From Teredinibacter purpureus (GTDB lineage: Bacteria > Pseudomonadota > Gammaproteobacteria > Pseudomonadales > Cellvibrionaceae): a stretch of 64,000 nt of DNA. The stretch covers positions 2,993,501-3,057,500 of the forward strand of contig NZ_CP060092.1 in the NCBI RefSeq assembly GCF_014217335.1, given 5' to 3'. Below, piece after piece: positions 17,599 through 25,617 of the stretch (position 1 is the first letter of the stretch; each line of letters opens with the position of its first letter). A program made the position numbers and the translations under genes. A model generated the notes under the pieces. That model did not search any database. It worked only from the letters and a program-made list of their open reading frames with translations, and had not been told where the DNA came from.

Positions 17599-18111
17599 AT
17601 GAAATTATTGAAGGTTGTTGTTGTAGCGTTATTATTATCTTCCTGTGCCGGAGTGCCTGAAGGTGTTGTACCTGTATCAGGTTTTGAGCTAGACCGGTAT
17701 CTCGGTAAATGGCATGAAATTGCTCGCTTAGATCACCGTTATGAGAGAGGGTTGGAGCAAGTGACCGCCACCTATTCAATGGCCGATAATGGCTCCGTAG
17801 TAGCGCTTAACCGAGGTTTTTCAACGAAGAAAAAAGAATGGAAAGAAGCCAAGGGTAAAGCCGTATTTTCGGCTACTTCTGATATTGGTGATTTTAACGT
17901 TTCCTTTTTCGGGCCATTTTACGGTTCATATGTAATCTTTGAGTTAGACAAAGAGAATTACCAATACGCATTTGTAACTGGCAATAAGCATACCTTATGG
18001 TTACTGTCTAGAACGCCATACGTTAGCGAAGAAATAAAAGAAAGGTTTCTACAGCAAGTTGAGGCCCTAGGTTACAACACCGAAAAACTAATATTTACCA
18101 CTCAAAAATAG
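17599..18111 (+). CDS. Outer-membrane lipocalin lipoprotein (Blc-like)
   Basis: 170 residues. The start is a lipoprotein signal peptide with a lipobox at LLSSC (Cys16). The lipocalin first signature GKWHEIARLDHRYERGL follows at about residues 36-52, then the antiparallel beta-strand pattern with GPFYGSYVIFEL and a C-terminal LLSRTPYVSEEI block, as in bacterial Blc. Such lipocalins bind fatty acids or lysophospholipids at the outer membrane. Length and motif order match the family well. The gene is convergent with the YgjP-like gene. Confidence 0.92.
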   Translation: MKLLKVVVVALLLSSCAGVPEGVVPVSGFELDRYLGKWHEIARLDHRYERGLEQVTATYSMADNGSVVALNRGFSTKKKEWKEAKGKAVFSATSDIGDFNVSFFGPFYGSYVIFELDKENYQYAFVTGNKHTLWLLSRTPYVSEEIKERFLQQVEALGYNTEKLIFTTQK

Positions 18112-18296
18112 TATTACGGTTTAGATAAAGTGGTTTTTTGTGAGCCTGCGTAGGTTATAGCCTGCGCAGGCTGTAATGGTATTGTTTTTGAGTTGATTGT
18201 GTTTAGGGGTTTGCTTTATATTGCGTGCTAGGGGGGCACCCCGGCCAATTTCGAAATGCTCTCGCTTATAGTTGCGTACCAGCCCGCCAGCCTTTA

Positions 18297-19031
18297 TCAA
18301 TACTCCCAATCTTCGTGTGCCAACGGCGCTGTATTTAATAGTTTTTGCAAAGAGCGCCAATTAGGGAGATTCTTTTCCATTAAGCTTTTAAAACGCTCGT
18401 TGTGGTTACGCTCGTGCAAGTGAATAAGTTCGTGTACAACAATATATTCCACGCATTCTAGCGGCTTTTTCGCCAACTCCAAATTCAACCATATGCGGCG
18501 CTTTTTAATATTGCAACTACCCCATTTGGTACGCATTTTTCTGATACCCCAGTCCGCCGCTATTTTGCCAACCTTGGGTTGCCACTTTTCCAATAGACTT
18601 GGAATAGTGGCTTTTAGTTGGCCTCGATACCATTCGGTGATTTGCTTTTCTTTTGTGGTCACGCTAGCACCTGATTTAACAAACAATTTGAGCTTGCCCG
18701 CTTTTAAATGCTCTACCTCTGGCTTGCCTTCTCGCTCTATCACCTCTAAGCGATATCGTTTACCTAAATAATAATGGCACTCACCAGAAATGTATTTTCG
18801 CTCTGTTTGCCGCGGCTGGTTTTTAAAATCTTGCTGTTGATTTTTAATCCAGCTTAATTTAGATACTACTGCCAAACGCACATTATCGTCGGTAATGTTT
18901 TCGGGTGCGGCCACGCGCACATGGCCATTGGGTGGGTATACCGCAAGATGAAGGTTTTTGATGCTTTTACGTACAATCTGTACATCAATACCGCTAACTA
19001 ATAAATTCGGGGAAATATATATGCTTAACAA
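18297..19031 (-). CDS. YgjP-like (M48-type) zinc metallopeptidase
   Basis: 244 residues of the YgjP/DUF45 family. The conserved start region VRKSIKNLHLAVYPPNGHVRV, the MRTKWGSCNIKKRRIWLNLEL block and the zinc site VHELIHLHERNHNERF (HExxH plus a downstream His) are all present. Substrate unknown; E. coli YgjP-like proteins are cytoplasmic. No ATG exists in frame near the expected start, so a TTG at 19031 is the likeliest start codon. That start overlaps the divergent lipoprotein gene's ATG (19021) by 11 bp. Confidence 0.88.
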   Translation of the reverse strand: MLSIYISPNLLVSGIDVQIVRKSIKNLHLAVYPPNGHVRVAAPENITDDNVRLAVVSKLSWIKNQQQDFKNQPRQTERKYISGECHYYLGKRYRLEVIEREGKPEVEHLKAGKLKLFVKSGASVTTKEKQITEWYRGQLKATIPSLLEKWQPKVGKIAADWGIRKMRTKWGSCNIKKRRIWLNLELAKKPLECVEYIVVHELIHLHERNHNERFKSLMEKNLPNWRSLQKLLNTAPLAHEDWEY

Positions 19032-19857
19032 ATATCATCGCGTTAATTTTTTAATAGGCACAGTAATTTTAGCTTCTTGCTCAAGTCATTATAAAGTTAC
19101 GAAAATTCCTGAAAATGTACCGCGATTTCTTAAGGGCGGCGGGGCCTACTACTCTTTACCCAAAACTCAAATAGTTGTTCAGGTGCCGGTAACGCAAATA
19201 GAAATAAAACCTGGAAAACTAAGTTTTAAATACAAACAAAATGTTGCCAAGTGCAAAGCAAGGCAAAGCCTTCTGGCTCCTCCAGATGGGGATTTTACGC
19301 CCGGTTACAAACTGGCTCCAGGTAACATTTCGATTTCATCAATCGCCGTTCCAGACGAAGAGCACCGATACCGTTTAGAAGTCGACCCAAAGGCATTTAG
19401 CTCTTTTAGTCACACATTAGCCACTAGTAAAAGTGGCCTCCTAACCAGCTCAAGCACCTCTGTTAAAGATGGAGCAACTCAAGCAGTTTTAACATCAGCC
19501 TCCTTGATTGCTGAACTATCTTCAATCTCTCAAGGTTTCGCAGCAGCCGCAGCTGGAGCCGCAGCTAGTGGAGGCCAATGTGACGAAATGCTCGCAGCAG
19601 ACGCCGTACTTAATACCCATAAATCATCAATTGATAAGCTAGAAAAAATACGAGAAGGTCTATTATTTAGCTCTGGTCTCGTTTCAAAATCTGACACCCT
19701 AAAGCTATCCCTTGCTCATATTGATAAAGCTATTGCCTCTTTAAAGAAAAAGCACAAAAAAGCTCTCGAAGATACGAACCCCAAGAATAAGAAAACTATG
19801 CATTTTGCTTTAATTGCGACGGTTGAGCCCGGCGAGTTCGCGACTTTGAGTTCTTAG
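19021..19857 (+). CDS. Lipoprotein of unknown function, N-terminal part (ended by in-frame amber)
   Basis: Starts at ATG 19021 behind GGGGA. The signal peptide has a lipobox ILASC (Cys about 20). The 278 visible residues include an Ala-rich stretch (QGFAAAAAGAAASGGQ) and a Lys-rich segment. The frame stops at a TAG at 19855-19857, but the same frame then runs on without a stop for a further 228 codons into the 19879-20541 reading frame. I therefore read this as the first part of one roughly 506-residue lipoprotein broken by a nonsense codon. Family not recognised. Confidence 0.65.
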   Translation: MLNKYHRVNFLIGTVILASCSSHYKVTKIPENVPRFLKGGGAYYSLPKTQIVVQVPVTQIEIKPGKLSFKYKQNVAKCKARQSLLAPPDGDFTPGYKLAPGNISISSIAVPDEEHRYRLEVDPKAFSSFSHTLATSKSGLLTSSSTSVKDGATQAVLTSASLIAELSSISQGFAAAAAGAAASGGQCDEMLAADAVLNTHKSSIDKLEKIREGLLFSSGLVSKSDTLKLSLAHIDKAIASLKKKHKKALEDTNPKNKKTMHFALIATVEPGEFATLSS

Positions 19858-19878
19858 CTAGCTTTTGATGCGATCGCA

Positions 19879-20541
19879 ATGATTCCGCCACCAAAAGAAA
19901 ACGATAAGTCTCCGACATTACCGCCAATACCGGACAGCAATGCTTTAACTGTTGCTCAACTAGTCGATATATCAAAAGTACAGAAACTTGTTAATAACTG
20001 GGGGACTACCATTGAAGTAGCACCAATTATTACTTACGAAGCCTGCAATCAAAATCGCAATGATGGTTTCAGCTCTGGAGGATATAGGTATCGCCTACCA
20101 GCTGACGGAACTGTCTCCATCAAGCGAAACGTCAAGACCGGCAGCCAGTCCGCCCAACTAAAGGAGGTCGCCAGAACGACGCTACCAATCGCTCAATATG
20201 GCCCTCTTGCGGAACTGCCTTCTGACTTTTCGGGAGGGGATGGAAACATTTCTTTCAGTGTATTCACTGATACCGGTACGATGCAAAGCTTAACTATCGG
20301 TGTGACACCTAAGCTGTCTGAAAACATTTCTGCTGCAGGTGACATAGTCAAGACCTACCGCACTGCTGAAGAAGCAGAAAAAGAAAAGGCTGACTTATTA
20401 GCAACTGATACGGCGGCAGCAGCTGAGGCAGCAGCAAGCGCCGAATTGGAAGTTCTCAGGAAAGAAAAGGAGCTACTGGAATTGCAGCGCGATATTCAGA
20501 ACCTTAAGAACGAATTAAGCGGCGCCACCCAGAGCGATTAA
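19879..20541 (+). CDS. C-terminal part of the amber-split lipoprotein
   Basis: 220 residues in the same frame as the upstream lipoprotein gene; only a TAG and seven codons (reading LAFDAIA) separate them. No ribosome binding site precedes the ATG at 19879, which argues against an independent gene. It contains SGGYRYRLPADGTVSI, and an Ala/Glu-rich coiled coil at about 160-213 (RTAEEAEKEKADL to LQRDIQNLKNEL). With the upstream part it would make a lipid-anchored protein with a C-terminal coiled coil. Whether it is still translated is unknown. Confidence 0.6.
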   Translation: MIPPPKENDKSPTLPPIPDSNALTVAQLVDISKVQKLVNNWGTTIEVAPIITYEACNQNRNDGFSSGGYRYRLPADGTVSIKRNVKTGSQSAQLKEVARTTLPIAQYGPLAELPSDFSGGDGNISFSVFTDTGTMQSLTIGVTPKLSENISAAGDIVKTYRTAEEAEKEKADLLATDTAAAAEAAASAELEVLRKEKELLELQRDIQNLKNELSGATQSD

Positions 20542-20662
20542 CTCAAGAGAGCTTTTGTGTAGAAGGTCGCCATATGCGTGATACATATAGCGATTTACTC
20601 TTTAGTTTATAAGTGGCGTTAATCTTTGGGTGCTTGCTAACCCATAGCTAACCCCAGAAGCC

Positions 20663-20693
20663 AAAAAGGCCACTCTTAAAGAGTAGCCTTTTT
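20663..20693. terminator. Bidirectional intrinsic terminator
   Basis: AAAAAGGCCACTCTT (20663-20677) mirrors AAGAGTAGCCTTTTT (20679-20693) with one mismatch. The A-run and T-run at the ends serve as U-tracts on either strand. It lies between the lipoprotein gene (plus) and tRNA-Ala (minus) and can stop both. Confidence 0.8.
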
Positions 20694-20723
20694 GAAGTTC
20701 TTCTTATAAATCAAGAAGTTATT

Positions 20724-20799
20724 TGGTGGAGCCTAGCGGGATCGAACCGCTGACCTCAACACTGCCAGTGTTGCGCTCTCCCAGCTGAGCTAAGGCCCC
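20724..20799 (-). tRNA. tRNA-Ala (anticodon GGC)
   Basis: The 76-nt reverse complement starts GGGGCCTTAGCTCAGCTGGG and ends in encoded CCA. The acceptor stem has the G3:U70 pair that identifies alanine tRNAs. The D-loop (AGCTCAGCTGGGAGAGC) and T-arm (GGTTCGATCCC) are intact. The anticodon arm CAACA-CTGGCAG-TGTTG puts GGC in the loop, reading GCC/GCU codons. Confidence 0.97.
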
Positions 20800-20858
20800 G
20801 TAATTTTTTGGCCTTTCCGAAGAAAGAGCGTAGAAGGCTTGCCTTCAAAGGGAGGCGC

Positions 20859-20886
20859 ATTTTAACAGCCGCTGGCGAGGTGTCAA
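20859..20886 (-). promoter_or_regulatory. Sigma-70 promoter of tRNA-Ala
   Basis: On the minus strand TTGACA (20886-20881) is followed after 16 nt by TAAAAT (20864-20859). Transcription would begin near 20850, giving a leader of about 50 nt before the tRNA 5' end at 20799. The perfect -35 box suits a stable RNA gene. Confidence 0.75.
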
Positions 20887-20988
20887 TACTTAATGTGTGG
20901 GGTGGAGGTGTTCGGGTGCGAACCTTGTTATTCGGGGCGGTTTTGGCCGGTGTTGCTGGGGGTTGGGCGTGGTAGGTGGTTATACGGC

Positions 20989-21282
20989 TTAGAATCCCGT
21001 TTTGAGGGCGGGTGAGTCGGCCGCCCACTGGTCAAAATACAGCACGAGAGTTGCATCTTCGTCTAACTCAGGAGTTACCTTTGCATGCAGCAATGAAGAT
21101 TTTCCGAGCCCTGATTTTCCATAGAGTAGGGTTAGCCGAGAAGAAAATATTTTATTGGTCAGGAAGTGAGCGTTTCTATCGCGGCCGTAGTAAATATTGC
21201 TATCGTCTTTGCTGTATGGCCGCAGCCCTATATAGGGGCGTTCAGGTGTGCCTGCGTCAAGTTCTTTGACCCTTTCGTTCAC
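20989..21282 (-). pseudogene. Truncated STAND NTPase (nSTAND N-terminus only)
   Basis: 97 residues. The segment RPYIGLRPYSKDDSNIYYGRD is the standard opening of nSTAND-type NTPases, and GKSGLGKSSLL at about residues 55-65 is the Walker A loop. The chain stops 33 residues later (VLYFDQWAADSPALKTGF), so Walker B, the sensor and all C-terminal repeats are gone; normal family members run to many hundreds of residues. A GTG start with GAGG upstream is possible, but the frame is the same as that of the preceding SIR2 reading frame, separated only by one TAA. It is a remnant of a defence gene. Confidence 0.85.
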
Positions 21283-21294
21283 AGTTTTTGCCTC

Positions 21295-22167
21295 TTAGGC
21301 TCGTGACATATGAGCGTGTTCTTGTTCGTGTATACGATTAACAAAATCATCACGTTCTATGGGAAGTCTTTTGGCTCTGAGGCGACGCCATGCAATGTCT
21401 TCCATCGGTGAGGTAGATTTTCGAACGGCAAAGGTGGAGGCACGGCGGTAATGCCCGCCAACCGATTGGAAGACTTTCATTACCAATCGAAAATGCCATA
21501 GTTCCATGGCGTACCCCAAAAATAAGAGTGGACGCCTGTCTAGCCAGCGTGCAAACCGTGTGGGTATTTGGGTGGACTCGTGATAGCTTCTGCCAAGAAA
21601 GGCGAGGTGGTCCGATTCGGTAATGGCAACGGTGTCTAGTGTTAGGTCTTCATCTAGCGCTTCGTGTAACAGCGGTGAGCCGAGTGGTCGATAGATAACA
21701 TTTTTATCTTTCTCGGTAATTAATTCATCTGCTGGACAAATTTCTGGGGTTTGCCCTTTTCGTAACACTAAGAGTTTGCCGTTGTGCCTGGATTCATACG
21801 AGCGGCCAATATGAGTGACAATGATATAATCGTGGCCCTCTTCGTCGAGACGGTTCTCGAGCATTAGGTCGAAACCGGTGTAAACAATAAACCATGGTTT
21901 TGTAATAGAGGTAATGAGTTCGTGTAGGCGGCAGGTTGGCGCTTTGGTGCTTTGCTCGTGTATAAGGCGGCTTAAATTTTTGAGGGATATCGCTCTGGAA
22001 CCGATTCGTTGTTCGTTTCTTTCTGCGGCCATAGTGAGAATTAATTCGCTTTCTTCAGATTCTGGAGCGAGACCTTTTGCGAGTGCGTGCGGGCTAAGTG
22101 GGCCGTCTCCGTCAATAAACGGGTCGATAAACGGGATGCTGTCACCGCTGATCATACTGTCGCGCAA
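21295..22167 (-). CDS. SIR2-like domain protein (fragment of a broken DUF4062-SIR2-STAND gene)
   Basis: About 290 residues from a TTG at 22167 (an ATG four codons later is the alternative). SIR2_2-type landmarks are visible: FIVYTGFDLMLENRL, IYRPLGSP, TESDHLAFLG and PLLFLGYAMELWHFRL, in the usual order. In active SIR2 NADases the first would read TTN-D and the second would hold H-G; here Asn is Gly and His is Leu, so NAD hydrolysis is doubtful. In-frame coding sense extends upstream (LAEEKKQRSNRSSEPDHFSE) until a frameshift joins it to the DUF4062 part, so this is probably a middle segment of one larger protein. Confidence 0.75.
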   Translation of the reverse strand: MRDSMISGDSIPFIDPFIDGDGPLSPHALAKGLAPESEESELILTMAAERNEQRIGSRAISLKNLSRLIHEQSTKAPTCRLHELITSITKPWFIVYTGFDLMLENRLDEEGHDYIIVTHIGRSYESRHNGKLLVLRKGQTPEICPADELITEKDKNVIYRPLGSPLLHEALDEDLTLDTVAITESDHLAFLGRSYHESTQIPTRFARWLDRRPLLFLGYAMELWHFRLVMKVFQSVGGHYRRASTFAVRKSTSPMEDIAWRRLRAKRLPIERDDFVNRIHEQEHAHMSRA

Positions 22168-22223
22168 CTCGGAAAAATGATCCGGTTCGCTTGAACGGTT
22201 AGAGCGTTGTTTTTTTTCTTCGG

Positions 22224-22759
22224 CTAATATTTTTCTACAACTTTTTGTTTATATGCAAGCAGTTCATTGTTTAGTAGCGTTTTGAATTGGGGGAGGGCGG
22301 TGTCGGGTTCGTTGCAGAAAAATGCAGCAGGGAGGTTAAGGTTGTCGCGAAATTGGTCTACCTATTCTCGCGTTTGTTGTGCTTTCTCCCATAGTTTCCC
22401 AGCCAATCTTCATCGGCCATTAAGGTAAGTACGGGAATATTGTTGTCTCGGGCATGTTGAAGTTCTAGCGCCGTAATGGAATCTATGCCGTTACCGCCTT
22501 CTTGGGCGGTGGGTGCCCACCCTTGCCGATAAGTGATGATGAGTATAAAGAGATGACAACTTTTAACTAAATTAAGGCAGGCTGCTACAGTAGAATCTGT
22601 ACAGGCACCCATGTCTTCCATTATGACCGGATGCCACTGCATTCCTACAATAGCATTGCGTGCGGCGGCACGTTGATCGGTTAAATATTTCGAGGTTGAG
22701 GAGACGAACACCTTTGTAGAATGGTGTGCCACGCTGCTGTATGATGCTGGTTCTGTCAT
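22224..22759 (-). pseudogene. DUF4062-domain gene, frameshifted and interrupted
   Basis: The ATG at 22759 opens a clear DUF4062 domain (KVFVSSTSKYLTDQRAAARNAI, HLFILIITYRQGWAP, SITALELQHARDNNIPVL). After DEDWLGN the frame is lost near 22392. One base further the sense resumes as WEKAQQTRE, a TAG at 22362-22364 where Trp is expected, then VDQFRDNLNLPAAFF and on to a TAG at 22224-22226. A second one-base shift in a run of five A (22230-22234) would carry it on into the SIR2 segment. DUF4062 domains often precede STAND NTPases in defence-type proteins. Confidence 0.85.
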
Positions 22760-23230
22760 ACGGGTTCTCGCTGTTCCATGCGTGTAAATTATCGAGATCC
22801 TTCGATAATTTTGGCTCGAAGGAAGCCTTAATAACGTTGCCTTACGGTTCCCAAGAGGTTAAAAGGGTAGCCATTCTTTCATTGAGAGTCTATTGGATTT
22901 TATTGTTTCCTATCGATAAGAGTACTCTTTATTTCTTGATTGGCGTAATGGCGTCGAAAACTATTGACCTGTGTCGGTATGGTTGACGCTTTCAAGCGGT
23001 TACACGTTGTATATTGATTTTTTTCAAATTATTCAAGCGTAGTAATCGACGATAAACGTTTAGTGTAATGTTAGTTAATAGTAGGGATAAACGATGATAT
23101 TTACCGGTTTTTATAGGTTTTTATGTTGAGATCGTATTTATTTTTCGTTCGTGTCACTTAAGCATTAGGCGCGCAAATTATTTTTTTACTTAAGTGATAT
23201 TGTTTAAATTTTAGGGTGGCCATCACATTA
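22760..23230. other. Roughly 470-bp AT-rich intergenic region
   Basis: No credible gene, RNA or terminator. It lies between the decayed defence gene (minus) and the YkgJ-like gene (plus) and should hold both promoters. The right half is strongly AT-rich with T-runs. Confidence 0.5.
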
Positions 23231-23620
23231 ATGAAAGATTGTACTCAATGCGGAAAATGTTGCATTCACTATGGCGGTGGTGATTTGGCGGCTACGCCAG
23301 AGGAGGTTGAATTTTGGGAAACGTTTCGACCCAATATTAGCGAGTATGTGGCTAATGGTCGTTTGTGGGTTGATCCAAATTCCGGGAAAGTGTTGGATAA
23401 ATGCCCTTGGTTGGAACACGATTCTACTAGCGAAAAATATTCGTGTGCAATTTATTATGATCGCCCCGAAGATTGCCGTCATTACCCAACGAGTATTGAT
23501 GAGATGGTAAGAGATGAATGTGAAATGATTGAGGTGAAGGATCTTCGTAATAAAAATAAAGCGCAAAAAGAATTGGATATTTTAATGATTGAGAGCCGCC
23601 CACCGTTACACGGATATTAA
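23231..23620 (+). CDS. YkgJ-family cysteine cluster protein
   Basis: 129 residues from the ATG at 23231, which follows an AGGGTGG motif; a GTG at 23216 is the alternative. The N-terminal DCTQCGKCC is the CxxCxxxCC-type metal-binding cluster of the YkgJ family (putative zinc/iron chelating), and further Cys residues at about 62, 78 and 88 (DKCPW, YSCAIYYDRPEDCRHYP) complete the pattern. Function is not established. The next gene, RNase H-like, starts 5 bp after this stop, so the two are likely co-transcribed. Confidence 0.85.
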   Translation: MKDCTQCGKCCIHYGGGDLAATPEEVEFWETFRPNISEYVANGRLWVDPNSGKVLDKCPWLEHDSTSEKYSCAIYYDRPEDCRHYPTSIDEMVRDECEMIEVKDLRNKNKAQKELDILMIESRPPLHGY

Positions 23621-23624
23621 TCTT

Positions 23625-24167
23625 ATGGAGGGCGTTAAGGATATTTCCACGTTGCATATTTTTACTGACGGTAGCGTTAACGTTAAAACGGGTGTTGGGG
23701 CAGGCGCCATACTCGTTTTAAGCGATGTTGATGCTAGTGTGTTATGTGAGGTGGATTTCAAACGGTATAGACAAGAAATAAAAATTGATGTTTTTAAAGG
23801 TACGAGCTCAACTCGGCTGGAGCTTCAGGCCCAGCTTTCGGCAATGAGCAATATTTCAACTTACGGCATAAGAAAAATTGTTTTTTATACCGATTCACAG
23901 AATATCTTAAGCCTTCTTTCGCGGCGAACCCGTTTAGAAGCGCTTAATTTTTTTTCGAAAAAAGGGAAGCGGTTGGCGAATGCGGAACTCTACCAACAGT
24001 TTTATGTTTATTGGGATGGTTTTGTAAAAAGCGGGTGCCAATGTGAATGGGTAAAGCTTGCGGGCCATTTGCCGGATAGTGCCAAAAATACTATCGATCA
24101 ACTATTCTCCCTCGTTGATAAAGCTGCAAGGCAAGCAAATATGGATTTACATCGCAAATTGTTGTGA
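23625..24167 (+). CDS. RNase H-fold protein
   Basis: 180 residues from the ATG at 23625; a TTG at 23589 would add 12 residues that overlap the upstream gene. The carboxylate set of RNase HI is traceable: FTDGSVN (first Asp, about residue 15), STRLELQAQLSAM (Glu), FYTDSQNILSLL (second Asp) and a late VDKAARQAN (last Asp). It is longer than E. coli RNase HI (155) because of an insertion after the first strand. It probably degrades RNA in RNA:DNA hybrids, but a divergent role is possible. Confidence 0.78.
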   Translation: MEGVKDISTLHIFTDGSVNVKTGVGAGAILVLSDVDASVLCEVDFKRYRQEIKIDVFKGTSSTRLELQAQLSAMSNISTYGIRKIVFYTDSQNILSLLSRRTRLEALNFFSKKGKRLANAELYQQFYVYWDGFVKSGCQCEWVKLAGHLPDSAKNTIDQLFSLVDKAARQANMDLHRKLL

Positions 24168-24224
24168 TGGTTGGGATGTTTAATAAAGTGATGCAATAAG
24201 GCGATGTAATAAGGTGATGTATAA

Positions 24225-24761
24225 ATGGCACTAAGCGCAACAATTTATAAGTTTACGATCGCGTTATCGGATTTGAATCGGCATTATTATGATTCAGTCG
24301 CGTTAACGGTTGCTCAGCACCCGAGTGAAAATGCAGAGCGAATGATGGCGAGGGTATTGGCATTTTGTTTGCACGCGCAAGAATTTCTTGAGTTTACAAA
24401 AGGCTTATCGACACCGGAAACACCGGATATATGGGCTAAATCGCTGGATGGTAATACGACGCTTTGGGTTGAGGTTGGAGAGCCGTCGGCTGATAAATTA
24501 AAAAAGGCTACGCGTATTGCTGACGAGGTTTGGGTTTATACCTTTAACTCTAAGTCAGAGGTGTGGTGGCAGCAGGAGCAGGTAAAAATCAACCCTTTGG
24601 CTTTGAAAGTGCGGCGGTTGGTTTGGGCAGAGGTGGAAACCTTCGCGGGAATGCTGTCGAGAAAAATGGATTTGTCGATGACGATTTCGGGTGACTCTGC
24701 TTTTATCGCCACGGACAAGGGCGAGTGCGAGGTGCATTGGCAAGACTTAAAAGACGCCTAA
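24225..24761 (+). CDS. yaeQ: YaeQ family protein
   Basis: 178 residues, the usual YaeQ length. The N-terminus MALSATIYKFTIALSDLNRH, the central PDIWAKSLDGNTTLWVEVG and the Trp-rich stretch WVYTFNSKSEVWW are typical. YaeQ proteins have a PD-(D/E)XK-related fold; E. coli YaeQ was linked to RfaH suppression, but its activity is unresolved. It stands alone and is convergent with the spermidine synthase-like gene 40 bp away. Confidence 0.92.
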   Translation: MALSATIYKFTIALSDLNRHYYDSVALTVAQHPSENAERMMARVLAFCLHAQEFLEFTKGLSTPETPDIWAKSLDGNTTLWVEVGEPSADKLKKATRIADEVWVYTFNSKSEVWWQQEQVKINPLALKVRRLVWAEVETFAGMLSRKMDLSMTISGDSAFIATDKGECEVHWQDLKDA

Positions 24762-24801
24762 CGTTCGCACCTGCACCTGTTTACGTGTGTTGAGGGGTGA
24801 T

Positions 24802-25527
24802 CTATTTTCTACACACATAGATGCTATTGGTGGCATCTTTGTTCTGAAATGGGTTGTAAAAAGAAATAATGTGGGCCTCTACCTCGCAGAAAACGGTTTG
24901 TAATAGCGCTTTAAAATTGTCGTCGGGTAGGTCCTGCGACCACATGGCAAATATCCCGTTGGTTTTAAGTTGGGTTGCCATGGTTGTTAGGTTTTCGGTG
25001 GTATAGAAGCCTGCATTACTTGCGTTTAGAAATGCTGTGGGCGAGTGGTCTATATCCAGTAGTATTGCGTCAAATAATTTGCCTGGTTGTTGTGGGTCAA
25101 AGCCTCCTGTTGACGCAGGTTGGCCCGCCAGATCAAAAAAACTACCGAGTACGTAGCGGCACCGAGGGTCGGCATTTAGCGCTGCGCCGAGGGGTACTTT
25201 TTCTTGCTGATGCCAGTGAATAACGGTGTCTAATGCGTCGACTACCAGCAGGTGTTCTACGCGAGTTTCTTTAAGAGCGGCTTCTGCCGTATAGCCAAGC
25301 CCAAGCCCACCCACTACAACGTGTAGTTTTTCACCTTTAGTTGCGGCTAAGCCCAAAGTGGAGAGGGCGACTTCTGCGTCTACAAACATGCTGGACATCA
25401 AAAACTCGTCGCCAAGACGTACTTCGTAAATAGGGTCTGGCCCCAGTGCGGGTATTACGCGTTTGCGTAAGGATATTTCACCCAAAGGTGATGGCTGGCT
25501 GTCGATTTCTTCAAATAAAAGTGACAT
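24802..25527 (-). CDS. Spermidine synthase-like methyltransferase-fold protein
   Basis: 241 residues with the Rossmann AdoMet/dcAdoMet-binding pattern: VVGGLGLGYTAEAAL (glycine loop, about 71-85), HLLVVDALD (acidic strand 2 end), and FDAILLDIDHSP with the conserved Asp. The C-terminus KDATNSIYVCRK matches polyamine-synthase-like proteins. It lacks a full N-terminal beta domain, so it may be a methyltransferase-fold relative rather than a true spermidine synthase. No speD-like gene is near. Confidence 0.8.
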   Translation of the reverse strand: MSLLFEEIDSQPSPLGEISLRKRVIPALGPDPIYEVRLGDEFLMSSMFVDAEVALSTLGLAATKGEKLHVVVGGLGLGYTAEAALKETRVEHLLVVDALDTVIHWHQQEKVPLGAALNADPRCRYVLGSFFDLAGQPASTGGFDPQQPGKLFDAILLDIDHSPTAFLNASNAGFYTTENLTTMATQLKTNGIFAMWSQDLPDDNFKALLQTVFCEVEAHIISFYNPFQNKDATNSIYVCRK

Positions 25528-25617
25528 TGATGCGCTCTTGGCGAGATAAAGTGCGGGTATACTAGCATGAGGTGGGCGTTGTAGCCGTAATGAATAATAA
25601 TCTGTAGTGGGGTGTGT

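Noticed and set aside
18156..18175. Palindrome TATAGCCTGCGCAGGCTGTA between convergent genes
   Set aside because: It could be part of a terminator, but has no loop and no T-run; too weak to call.
20724..20799. Integration site of a mobile island at tRNA-Ala
   Set aside because: The decayed defence gene lies at the 5' side of the tRNA, no integrase is seen, and I find no direct repeat of the tRNA 3' end.
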